This document shows positions 9,673-19,070 of a stretch of DNA of 20,000 nucleotides, piece by piece (the first letter of the stretch is position 1; every line of letters starts with the position of its first letter). This stretch comes from Trachelipus rathkii (lineage: Eukaryota; Arthropoda; Malacostraca; Isopoda; Trachelipodidae). Below the pieces are notes generated by a model. That model was not told the origin of the DNA. It searched no databases and worked only from the letters and a program-made list of their open reading frames with translations. The stretch is taken from contig JABUQX010078832.1 of NCBI GenBank assembly GCA_015478945.1, forward strand, positions 1 to 20,000. The letters run 5' to 3'. The position numbers and the translations under genes are program-made.

Positions 9673-9772
9673 GTAATATATAAGTAATAGTTATATATAT
9701 ATATATATATGTATGATATTATATATATATAATATAATATATATATATATATAATATATATTATATGGACAT
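9673..9772. repeat. TA microsatellite
   Basis: Alternating TA with phase slips (TTATATATA, AATATA). It lies just before the TTAGG-like array. Confidence 0.9.
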
Positions 9773-9796
9773 TTAAAGTGTGACCCGTAAATAGTA

Positions 9797-9854
9797 GGTT
9801 AATTTAGTTAAGTTTGATTAGGTTAGGTTAGTTAGGTTAATTAGGTTAGGGTTA
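9797..9854 (+). repeat. Degenerate TTAGG telomere-like array
   Basis: Contains TTAGGTTAGG and several variants (TTAGTTAGG, TTAATTAGG, TTAGGG) within about 60 bp. TTAGG is the telomeric repeat of most arthropods, so this is either a short interstitial telomeric sequence or an independent GGTTA-type microsatellite. It is too short and too imperfect to be a chromosome end. Confidence 0.7.
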
Positions 9855-9957
9855 CCCAAAAAGTTTAATGTATTTACTCTTAAATTATTAAAACTAACGA
9901 TACATTAATATTGATTTCGCTTCCTGAGGTCAACCACTTAAATATTCTAGCCCATTA
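9855..9957. other. Short unassigned spacer
   Basis: AT-leaning sequence between the TTAGG-like array and a long TA tract. No gene or motif is recognised. The open frame from 9911 continues into TA repeat and is spurious. Confidence 0.5.
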
Positions 9958-9976
9958 TAATACATATTATATATAT

Positions 9977-10008
<32 letters not shown>

Positions 10009-10625
10009 ATATATTATATATGTATATATATGTATATGCCATATAATATATATATATATTATATATAGATATATATATATATATATATATAATAATAGAT
10101 ATTGATATTATAGTATATATATATATATATTATATATATATATATATAAGTCATATATAATATAGTTAATATAGATATATATATTATATATAATATATAT
10201 ATATATATAGATATAGTACTATTATAATATAATATTATTAATAATAATAATATATATATTGATATATATATAAGGTTATATACTAATATTATATATTATA
10301 TATATATAATTATATATATATATATATTATTATATATTATTAAATATATATATATAATAGTATATATAATATATAATTATATATATATATAATATATATA
10401 GTTTATAGTGTATATTATATATATATAATAGTAGTAGTTTATAGGCGTGGATATAATATGATAGTAATAAGACGGAAAAAAAATTCGCCTATCGGCCCTA
10501 ATATATATATATAATATATATTAGTATATATATATAATAGGTATATATATATAGTATATGTATGTATATATATTATATATATATATATAGTATAGTGATA
10601 TATATATATATGATAGTATACTATA
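9958..10625. repeat. Long TA microsatellite tract with one spacer
   Basis: About 670 bp of alternating TA with frequent phase slips and a few AATA/TTA variants. A non-repeat spacer lies at about 10440-10500 (containing GGCGTGGATA and TTCGCCTATCGGCCC). From about 10500 onward GTATAG-type interruptions appear. No coding content. Confidence 0.9.
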
Positions 10626-11344
10626 GATGCTCATATTCATCGACCCAGCTTCTCTCTCCCAAGACTGGGGGTTAAGGGTGCGTAGCATGACTGAAACAGA
10701 AAAGTAGTTAGAGTAATATACGAAAGTCGAAAAGAGAAGCTCACCTTACCGCCCCTTGGTAGTACCTTTTAGTGAGAACTCGTCGCAATAAGAGAAAATC
10801 CCACCCGTAGCGAGCTTCAATGGCTCTGGACTATGGCAGTCTCGCCAATAAGGGTTTTATCCACTAACCGCAGGTGGGGCCACACCCATACCTCGTCACA
10901 AGAAACACAGCCTTCACTCTATTATGCACCTTTCTTTCGCCTCTTCTAAACTCGAGATTTCCTCGTCCTTCAGTGGAGACGATCCGTTGCTGTTCCAATT
11001 CCATTTTTCCTGTCCTCCCAGCCGGTTGATTCTCCAGCTTAACTCAGATCACTATAACCCCACTCCCGCCTCAGCCAACACGAACTATATTCGATCCTTC
11101 CACATGCCAAACCATCTAACTAATCATTGGATTCTCTCATCTAAACCCCTCCTTCCAAACACACACTCTCCCTTATTTTTCTGTTTCATTCTCTATTTAT
11201 TATTATTTTTTCTCACACTCTATTTACTATTCTGCCTCTTTAAGATTTGTCCATTCTGAACAACATCGTACTTAGATCTGATACCTCTTATCTAAGACAT
11301 ATCCCCTCACTACTATACAATTTAACACAGGTAACACCAAACCC
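10625..11344 (-). mobile_element. LINE C-terminal and 3' region, minus strand
   Basis: On the minus strand this CT-rich block becomes GA-rich, like the plus-strand RTE-like LINE. RWFGMWKDRI can be read at 11117-11088, matching the RWFGHVERM-type C-terminal motif of RTE-like reverse transcriptases. About 100 bp downstream is a NRLGGQEKW stretch, which fits their GRPRKxW motif with substitutions. The remainder to 10625 looks like 3' untranslated sequence and includes short complementary CCCAG and CTGGG words near 10645-10672. It is probably the continuation of the LINE at 11645-13340, separated from it by a TA tract and a minisatellite. The plus-strand open frame 10924-11259 is antisense and not real. 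Confidence 0.65.
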
Positions 11345-11492
11345 TCATATATAGTATAATATATATACTATATACGTATATATATATATATTATAGTATA
11401 TATATTATATATATTATATATATATATTAGTATTATACGTATATAGTATATATATATATAGTAGTAGTATATATATAGTAATTATAATACTA
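11345..11492. repeat. Imperfect TA microsatellite inside the minus-strand LINE
   Basis: TA-rich tract with GTATAG interruptions. It lies between the RT core (11645-13340) and the C-terminal part (10625-11344) of what appears to be a single minus-strand LINE, so it either expanded within the element or marks a junction between two copies. Confidence 0.85.
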
Positions 11493-11499
11493 TTTTCCA

Positions 11500-11645
11500 G
11501 AAGGGGTGGGGGTCGGAGTCGGAGTCGTAATCTTTCAAAGGGTGGAGTCGGAGTCGGAGTGCGGAAGTGGAGTCGGATGGATCGGAGTCGGTAATGGTTG
11601 AAGTAGGGTGGAGTCGCGAGTCGGAAAATTTTTGAACCGACTCAA
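11500..11645. repeat. GGAGTC hexanucleotide minisatellite with hairpin
   Basis: Repeated GGAGTCGGAGTCG words occur across about 130 bp, with copies interrupted by TAATCTTTCAAAG, GCGGAAGT and similar spacers. The array ends in an inverted repeat, GAGTCGG at 11618-11624 and CCGACTC at 11637-11643, with an A/T-rich 12-nt loop. The arms are one repeat unit facing its own complement. A weaker block with the same words occurs at 1915-2090. Confidence 0.85.
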
Positions 11646-13340
11646 CAACCCTGGTCATACCAACTCAATCTGGCTGCATCCATCTATTCCTATACCCTTG
11701 CACTCACGCACTGTTCTTATTTTTATTCTCTAAGCTTTGCTCAAAGGACATGATTACTACCTCTTCCAAACCTGTCTTCCCCTTCGCTCAAGCAGTCGCC
11801 ACTTCATCCTCTCCACCTATGCCAGAAAATCATCACGAGAATCTACAATAATCCTTCTCTCACCTTCTTTTCTATCACTACACCCAGATATGCGATGCAA
11901 AACAAAATTGGTGACAAAAAGGTCCTGTGTCTTAAACCCCTGTTCCTCCTCACCTGTGCTCGAACCATTCTTAGTGCTCATTATTCTGTTCTTACATTAA
12001 TTTTACTATTCCTTTCAAATCTCTCGCCAGAGGCTCCTATCAATTGTCTACGCATGCATGAGCTCTCGTCTCTAGCCCCTTCACAGTCGGCCTCAGTACT
12101 GGAATCAAAAGATTTCTTCAGATCGATGAAAAGCTTCATATGGCTCGTTTGCGTTATATTTCCCATGACCTTCCCAACTTTATTCTCAGAACGAACAGGA
12201 GATCGCCGTCTTGAGACTTCTGTTTTTTTTCTATTCCGTTCTGAGCTCTTCCCCTCGTCTGGGCTCTACTCTATTGCAACTTTCTTCTATGTATTCCTCA
12301 ATATTTTTTCTGATGCGTTCAACAAGGGAATCTCCCTGTACGTTTTAAGGCTACTGTGACCCTTTTGCGTTTATATATTGGGCATATAATTGAGCTTTCC
12401 CCATCCTTCTGTGCATCACTCTCTTTCCAACACCCTATTAAAACCGTTTCAAGAATTGTTTCTTTCATTTTCTTTCCCTCCCCTTGAGGGGATGATAGAG
12501 GCTATCCCGCTTTTCCCCGGTGCTTTACCGTCTTCATCCAGTCTCAGAGCCACCTCTAAAACTCTCCATAGTGACTTCCAACTACCTCATGATCATCTGC
12601 CCTCTGCCAACTCTTTCCCGCTCTCCTCTCCCCTGCTTCAGTCTACATTTAGGAGCAGTTCTCTGAAAGTTCATCGTCCATCTCCTGTTTGTAGTTGATT
12701 TGATCTCACCAAAATTTCTCCTTCGCTGCATCCCTGATGTGCACGCACTATTCCTTTAACTCTTCTATACTGTTTTTTTTTGCAGTCTAAAAATAATTCT
12801 TCCCTTCCGCCATTGACCAGTTTCATCATTTCTTCCGTCTTCTCATTTTGCCTCTCTTTCTATTTTTCTTGTTCCATCTCTCTGCTCATTTCTTGCCTCC
12901 ACATACTGAAGCCCTTGGTCTAATAGCTGTTCTAGTATTTTCAGCCACCGTTCATCAATACTGTTTTACCCCTTATTGCCTGTCCTTCACTTCTTCCAGT
13001 CCAACACTTCGGTGTCTTTTTTCTTCGTTCTCCTAAACCCATTACTTTGCCAAGGGTCCTCCCTTGCTACCTTCTACTGTTTTTTGTATCTCCCTGATCT
13101 CTGCCCTCGGCTCCTGCTAATTTTGCTCTAATAAGTACTGCACTATTTTCCCGAATATATTCCCTTTTCTGGCTGTCACACTCCCGTCAGTGATTCCCCC
13201 TTTCAAACTCACATTTCCCCTTTCTTTTATTCTGCAGCCTTTTCTGCTCACCACCAGGTCGTCACCACATCTATGATTTGAATCCATTGATGGCTGCCAG
13301 TATTAATTTTTCAACACTTCTTATTAGCCCTACTTAAAGA
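11645..13340 (-). mobile_element. LINE reverse transcriptase core, minus strand, broken
   Basis: Read on the minus strand across frames, from high to low coordinate: a GDDLVVSRKGCRIKERG stretch near 13280-13220 resembles the GSDHxLV end of an apurinic endonuclease domain; a charged linker follows; then GKAPGKSGI near 12530-12500, like the GKAPGPDG motif before the RT; a PIYKRKG-like stretch near 12380; a LLNAS-EKI stretch near 12335; a degraded LLFVLR region near 12200; FIDLKKSFDS at 12130-12101, which is RT box A containing the first catalytic Asp; and SRDDFLA around 11837-11820, where RDD stands in place of YADD. The order fits an RTE-like or related LINE. Frames change often and stops are present. 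Plus-strand open frames (11737-12000, 11895-12359, 12390-12698, 12848-13036) are antisense. Confidence 0.72.
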
Positions 13341-13530
13341 AGATTATTATATAATCTATAATAGATCAGCCGGTCGAATTCTCCTGATATTGTTTCCATC
13401 TTTACTGTTGAGCGCTAATATATATAGGCTGATTTAATATACTATGAGGGTATAAATATAATTAAGCTAAAGATAATAGGTATAATATAAGATATATTAT
13501 ATATATATATATATATATAGTATAATATCA
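13340..13530. repeat. Short spacer plus TA-rich tract
   Basis: About 85 bp of mixed sequence, then a TA-rich tract from about 13425 to 13525 that becomes nearly pure near its end. It directly precedes SINE copy 1. No coding content. Confidence 0.7.
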
Positions 13531-13534
13531 GGGG

Positions 13535-13700
13535 CGTGGGAGCTCTACATGACTCAATCGGTAGTGGCGAAAAGCGCATGCAAGTGGCGCAGGGATCGAT
13601 TCCTAGTCCATCCTAGGGTAGAAATTACCTAGAGAAGTCCCCTCGCTAGAAGTAGGGCTATGCGCGGTGGAGCGGCATAAAAAATTCAGGAGTAACATCA
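13535..13700 (+). mobile_element. tRNA-derived SINE, copy 1
   Basis: SINEs are short non-coding retroposons transcribed by RNA polymerase III and copied by a partner LINE. An A box is visible (TGACTCAATCGG, 13550-13561), as is a B box (GGATCGATTCC, 13593-13603, one base off the GGTTCGANTCC consensus), 31 bp apart. After the tRNA-like head comes a body shared with copy 2: CTAGTCC, GTAGAAATTACCTAGAGAAG and AGGGCTATGC in the same order and spacing. The head does not fold with a paired acceptor stem, so it is not a working tRNA. The element ends in TA repeat at about 13702 and starts beside another TA tract. Confidence 0.85.
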
Positions 13701-13706
13701 GATATA

Positions 13707-13738
<32 letters not shown>

Positions 13739-13774
13739 ATTTATATTATATATATATATTATATCAATATCAGT
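13700..13774. repeat. TA microsatellite
   Basis: Alternating TA with one TTTATATTA slip. It serves both as the tail side of SINE copy 1 and as the 5' junction of the Jockey-like LINE that follows. Confidence 0.9.
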
Positions 13775-16054
13775 CAACTTATTGAATTAGTCAACTATTT
13801 AACAACCCTCGCTCCGAAATACTCCGACCATACATCCAACATTAACCACACAAATCAAATAACTAGACCTAAAACGACTCAGACCTAATCGTCATAACAA
13901 CCAACACGCAGCTACAAGTTATACAGGAATATCTACAAAGCAACAAATCTAAGAATAGATAATAAAAACAACCTGGCAGGCTTATCAAGAAAACTAATCA
14001 ATTTCGCAAAACAACCCCCCTTCCTCACACGAATCCCCATCCTTGCCCGATAACTCCCTCCCTTCCTCAAACAACAAGCAGACAGCCTCGCAAACACTAC
14101 GCTAATAGATCTCCCGTAGACCAACTCACCATTAAAAGTTAACAAAAAATACAACTTCAAAAACTTCCCTCAATCACAAACCTCCAGCTCCATTTAACAA
14201 CCAACATGGATTAGAACGACAACTCAAAAACTTTAAAAATTCACAAGCAACAGGACCAAACTCAATCTCAAACTTCCATCTGAAACACACATAGCGAGAA
14301 AAGCAATCTCTCCTCATCAAGCAGATATCTTTAACAAATCTTGGAGACTCACATTAAATACCCCAATGCTGGAAACAAACATTCAATTCTCCAAAACTTA
14401 AAACCAAAAAAGACACCCAGTTCCCCATCCTCCTATCGCCAAATCTCTCTCCTCTCCACCATCATCAAACTGCTGGAGAAAGCTATATTAAATACAAGAT
14501 ATCCCCACGCATCACCTCCTAGAATTCCAACACGGCTTTAAAGCAATCATTCACACGAACAGCCCTACTTCTCACACCACACATAATTACATGGTTTCAA
14601 CCAATCCCCACACACACCAGATCCAACTCACACCATCCGACATTAACAATAGCCTTTGACACTGTGCCCAATACATCCTTATAAAAAATAAAATCCTTCA
14701 TCCGCCTCAGAAAACTTTGATAAAAAGTGGCTCGTCAAACTCCTCACAATCGATACGCCAAAGTCCTCCAATAAACCACCCTCTCCGACACCCAATTAAA
14801 CTACAAAACGGGTACCACAGGGGCCATCTCTCTCCATCCTCTTTCCATCTCTTTCAGCAGACAGGCATGCCCACACCACCAAATTCCACGCAAACTAATC
14901 AACTTACGCAGAACGACATCAGTCTCATTTCCCAACATCCACTTGTAAATACAGCCACCCACACACCCAAGGAATAGCTACAATATTAGTAAATTTGGTA
15001 CTCACCAATCAGAATGACCGCTTCCCCTAATCCTGCCATCACCCTCCTAAGCCGACCAGCCACCAATCCACATTCCACCCAATAGTCTACCTTGAACAAA
15101 CCCTCCTTAAACATAACCCTCACAAATATTAGCGACTTCTTAGACAACCTATGATTTCCTCCCCACACACACGACGAATTACTCCCTCACCAACGGCAAA
15201 TTAAACACTGCAAACCTCTCCCAACACAACTTCAGCGACAGAAAAACACCTTACTCACAATCTACACAAACAACTCCTCAGAAAATATACAACTCATGCT
15301 CCCCGCATGGTTTCCCAGCACTCATCACAATCCAACTTAAACAAATTACAAGTTAACAATGCACAAAAACACAGCCCTTAGAATAATCACCGGATGTACT
15401 AAAGCAACCCCCATCCAGCATTTACATGACGAGAAACACATATCATTTCCCATCCTACACGTGAAGATGGCTAGGACACAATTCTTCCAGAGAAACACTC
15501 ACCAATCCCATCCCGCCACAAATACTCTCCAACTCCCCCCCCGCGAACATAGACTTAAAGATCCCCCTCCTCCAGACAGCCAAAACTTTAAAATGCATCT
15601 TACACAATCATCCCCCTCCACCCCAAATAGGTCTTGGCTCTCACTCACATCCATACACAATTAACTAACACATATCTAAAAAACCGCCCCAATAACAATC
15701 TACTAAACACCCCATCCCCAAACATCTCTCCTACAGAAGAATCACTGTCCAGAGGAAACCAAATTAACCTCGCCCGGAGCAGATCAGGTCACCACCCAAA
15801 CAAATCTTATGCAATATAAATTCAGATTCAAACTTGAAAACGTTATATCCCCCATCTGCACTAGATGTTGTACATCCTAGGACACAATGGAACACTTCCT
15901 TCTGGAGTGCCCCGCCCTCGACGCCCCCCGTACCACCTTCGCTGTAACTTCTCTTCTCGACTTGTGGACCACCCAAGAGCATTGGCCGGCTTTCCTGGAA
16001 AGCAGTGTGGCCCTCCAATAAGGTGGGCCAGGGCAGAATGATGTATGTATGTAT
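13775..16054 (+). mobile_element. Jockey-like LINE, 5'-truncated, ends in TGTA repeat
   Basis: The plus strand is C/A-rich and G-poor. Reading across frames gives, in order: ATGPNSISNFHLKH near 14240-14282; SYRQISLLSTIIKLLEKA at 14431-14484, the first RT motif; EFQHGFK near 14520-14541; an AFDTVPN stretch near 14653-14673, which is box A; VPQG at 14812-14823; the YADD box at 14905-14917, split by one extra A, then ISL; ALRIITGCTKATPIQHLHD at 15372-15429 in one open frame; and a zinc-knuckle-like end, CTRC at 15857-15868, one in-frame TAG, then DTMEHFLLECPALDAPR from 15881. The element closes with GGGCCAGGGCA and a TGTA tetranucleotide tail (about 16040-16054). No endonuclease domain is present, so the copy is 5'-truncated. 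Many single-base frame changes preclude a working protein as written. Confidence 0.9.
14905..14917 (+). other. RT catalytic YADD box disrupted by one inserted base
   Basis: The sequence reads TAC GCA GA(A)C GAC. Without the extra A it would be Tyr-Ala-Asp-Asp, the metal-binding pair of the reverse transcriptase, followed by Ile-Ser-Leu. A single-base insertion inside the most conserved box could be mutation after insertion or a consensus error in an A-rich context. Confidence 0.8.
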
Positions 16055-16196
16055 AGTAGCTACCAATGGCTCAATCGGTAAGTGCGACAGAGATCTTCAT
16101 GGCAAGGGCCCGGGTTCGATCCCTAGTCCGGAACCTAGGTAGAAATTACCTAGAGAAGTTACCCTTCAAGAATAGGGCTATGCCCTTGAGTTACTT
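16055..16196 (+). mobile_element. tRNA-derived SINE, copy 2
   Basis: The A box TGGCTCAATCGG (16067-16078) and B box GGTTCGATCCC (16113-16123) are both close to RNA polymerase III consensus and 34 bp apart. The body matches copy 1 at CTAGTCC, CCTAGGTAGAAATTACCTAG, AGAAGT and AGGGCTATGC. The acceptor-stem halves do not pair, so this is a SINE head rather than a tRNA gene. It begins directly after the TGTA tail of the Jockey-like LINE and ends in a TA tract at 16197. Confidence 0.88.
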
Positions 16197-17118
16197 ATAA
16201 GTATATATATATATATATATGATATATATATATAATATATTAAGAGTATAGTATGGTATAGTATAGTAGTTATTAGGTGGAGATAGTGATAGGTTATAGT
16301 AGATAGGTATTATGATTGGTATATACGTATTATAGGTATAGGGTATATAGGAAAAAAAGTAAATATGGATGATATAGGGGTATATGATATGAGGTATATA
16401 GTAGTATATATATATATTAAATATGATAATCATTTCATATAGTGATATATAGAGGTATATAGTAAAGATACGTAATAGGGGTAAGTATAGGTGATAGTAT
16501 ATTAGGTGATATAGGTGAGGGTATAGTAGTAGAGGGTATAGATATATATATATTAGTATAATAATATAGGTATAGTGATAGTATAGTATATATATAGGTA
16601 TAGGGGGAGTAGGTTATAGGGATGATATAGTGGGTTAGGATGATAGTATATAATATATTATATATATCTTAGTAGATATATATAGTAAATATACTATATA
16701 TGAGTATATATGATGAGTGGTATAGAGTGTATATATATATATTATATATATAATATATATATAGGGGTATATATATATAGTATTATATATTGTTGTCTCC
16801 TGTAAAAAATACTATATTATATATAGTATATATATAGATATATATATATATATACTACGTAGTAATTAGGTATATAGGTAGAAGGTATAATATTATATAT
16901 ATAAATATATACTTATATACATATATATATATATTATATTATATAGTATTATATTATAATATATATATATTAGTATATATATATATATATGATAAGGTAT
17001 ATATATATAGTTATAAGGTAATTATTATATATATAATATATATAGTATATTATAATGTATATATATATATATATATAGTTAGTAGTACACTAGTATATAT
17101 ATATAGGTATATATATCG
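16197..17118. repeat. Long TA/TATAG tract, C-poor on the plus strand
   Basis: About 920 bp. It starts and ends as TA repeat; the middle (about 16240-16640) is built from TATAG, GGTATA and AGTATAGT words with many G and hardly any C on the plus strand. A short non-repeat word (TTGTTGTCTCCTG) occurs at about 16790-16803. No gene; the 80-codon minus-strand open frame (16191-16433) is an Ile/Tyr translation of the repeat. Confidence 0.9.
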
Positions 17119-18672
17119 CAGACGAACCCTCACCAAAATAATAGAAAAATAATACGCAAACTCAAAACAACTCAACTAGAAACCCAAACCCCCCATTTTC
17201 TACACAGAGGATAACAAAGACTTATTAAAACCTTAACAACACCCCTGGCCTAACCCGGACAACACTCTAATCCTACATATAAAAACACTTTGATGTCTAT
17301 CATTCATCCACCGAACATCTTCAACAAATCCTGTCTTCAACTGTATATTCCTCCACACTGAAAAAAACTATCACATCGGTCCAACTAAAGACCAAGGAAC
17401 AACAACCTCCCTTTTGCATACCAGGTACCTCATAATCCTCCTCTCCTCCTTTATGGGCAAACTAATGGAAAAAGGATCGGTACTCACCAAAAATCGGGCA
17501 AACTATCTTCCACTACCCCTGATATTCATCAACAGGGGGGATTTAAAATTCGCTTCCACCGTCAACAGGCCCTGGGACTAATTATCGACGGGCAAGAGCG
17601 CAGCGGTAGAAACGGGTTAAATAACAGCGGCCGCACAGGCAACAATTCCCTGGGTGATTAAAATAGTAAGCTAGGGGGGGGTCTAGACACATTCTCATCC
17701 AAAAATTCCTAAACTCACCCTTTCCTAACAATTACCAAAAAATGGTGCTAATTTTATATCTGGACGCCATCAGCCAGGTAATCGCAGCCCAATGCATTCA
17801 AAATCTCAAAAACGGTAAAGCTGAGAGACAAATGAAGCGCGCCGCAGGGGAGCCATCTATTCCATTTGCCGGGTTCAACCTCTTTACAGTTATAATCTCT
17901 AACCCCTACCCCTCAAAACTCACAACTCAAAATAATAGCCTCGGTAGAGACATATACTATAATCGCATATCAGACCCTCGGTACCCACAGTCACAAATCG
18001 TTGGTGGCTTACCTAAATCTCCTAGACAACTTCGTTATCATCCAACAGAATGTCGGCTCTGACGGAGAATCATCTATAACCTTGATCACCACAGATATAC
18101 CACACAATCATACCTTGCCATCCCACAAGTAAGCCTTAAACAAATCCATCCATTTCCCACAAACAAAACACCTAAAATAGCTCGGAATTACCTCGACACC
18201 CACTATCTTTACAACACACATCCAAAAACGCATCATAAGTTGGCAAGCTAAAAAACTGAATGTTCCCCCGGAACTTTATCGCCAACACAACTTCAGCAAT
18301 GAAACAAGCCACGCTGCCCAACATACATTCAAATACAATTCTCGAAGACTACATCAACTATGCTCACAGTCTAGTATCCCTCTATATCCACAATATAGAA
18401 CAAATTACAAAGAATTCGAAAATATCGGCCTTACGTAACAATTAAGGGCTAAAAACCATCCCTATCCAACACCTATCCATGCTTAATAGAAACCGAAACT
18501 GTCGAACACCTTCTATTAAAGTGCCCCACACTCAACATTCCTACATTAACACAGCTTATCAAATTTCTTCCTGAGAACCTGTGCATTGTGCTCCGCCCGG
18601 TAGAGGTTCTGGTTTTCTGGCAATGACTGGCGCCCCAAATACAAGATGAGCCAGGGCAATAATAAATAAATA
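17119..18672 (+). mobile_element. Second Jockey-like LINE, strongly decayed, ends in AATA repeat
   Basis: Same C/A-rich composition as the copy at 13775-16054. Readable parts: ILLSSFMGKLMEKGSVLTKN near 17430-17490, matching the PISLLSSFGKLMEK motif; a YLPLP stretch near 17500-17520; FISGRHQPG near 17750-17780; a LDTHYLYNTH stretch near 18190-18220, which recalls the LD.xLxFxxHI region after the RT palm; and ETVEHLLLKCPTLNI at 18495-18539, the zinc-knuckle-like C-terminus. The catalytic YADD box is not recognisable. The 3' end reads GAGCCAGGGCA followed by an AATA tail (about 18657-18672), parallel to GGGCCAGGGCA plus TGTA in the first copy. The copies belong to one family or sister families and are not recent duplicates. 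Open frames at 17742-18062 and 18260-18445 are pieces or shadows. Confidence 0.85.
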
Positions 18673-18815
18673 ATATATATATATATAGTATATATATATA
18701 TATATATATAATATATATATATATATATAATATATAATAATATATATAATAAGATATATATATAATAATAATAATATATAATATAGTATATATATATGTA
18801 TATATATTATATAAG
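18673..18815. repeat. TA microsatellite
   Basis: TA repeat with AATAATAATA and GTATA variants, continuous with the AATA tail of the LINE, which suggests it expanded from that tail. Confidence 0.88.
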
Positions 18816-19070
18816 GGTAAAGGGAGTTCTAAATTTTAGTGATCCTTTTTCGTATCACATAAACTAGTTTGACCTTTGAAATGGCATCAGTGCCAGATTA
18901 ATGACAGTTTTCTTTCTCGTCTATTTGCCGCTATTTAATGTCCTCTCCATATTAAGCGAGTCAATTACACGAAGGGGCCACAGGAATGTTCCTTCAAAGC
19001 AATAAAAGAGCAAGAAAAAATATTGAAAATTAGCAATTTTATTTTTATTACATAATAGATCTCAAATAAT
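18815..19070. other. Unassigned non-repeat island
   Basis: About 255 bp of mixed composition between TA tracts, with an AATAAA word at about 19001-19006 on the plus strand. No open frame or protein motif is recognised. It may be a fragment of a transposon 3' end or single-copy DNA. Confidence 0.4.

Noticed and set aside
9797..9854. True telomere end
   Set aside because: Only a few imperfect TTAGG units, with sequence continuing for kilobases on both sides.
9958..10625. Promoter or origin-like AT-rich region
   Set aside because: TATA-like words are unavoidable in TA repeat; no downstream gene or conserved element supports a regulatory role.
10924..13036. Several plus-strand open frames of 62 to 154 codons, one with hydrophobic stretches like membrane segments
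   Set aside because: The minus strand carries ordered reverse transcriptase motifs, so these are antisense; Phe/Leu/Ser runs come from CT-rich composition.
13933..15168. Minus-strand open frames at 13933-14160 and 14986-15168
   Set aside because: They lie antisense to the Jockey-like LINE and have no motif.
15764..16066. 100-codon minus-strand open frame
   Set aside because: Antisense to the LINE C-terminus and tail; no family resemblance.
16060..16135. Possible tRNA gene
   Set aside because: A and B boxes are good, but the acceptor-stem halves do not pair, and the sequence continues into a body shared with a second copy, so it is a SINE.
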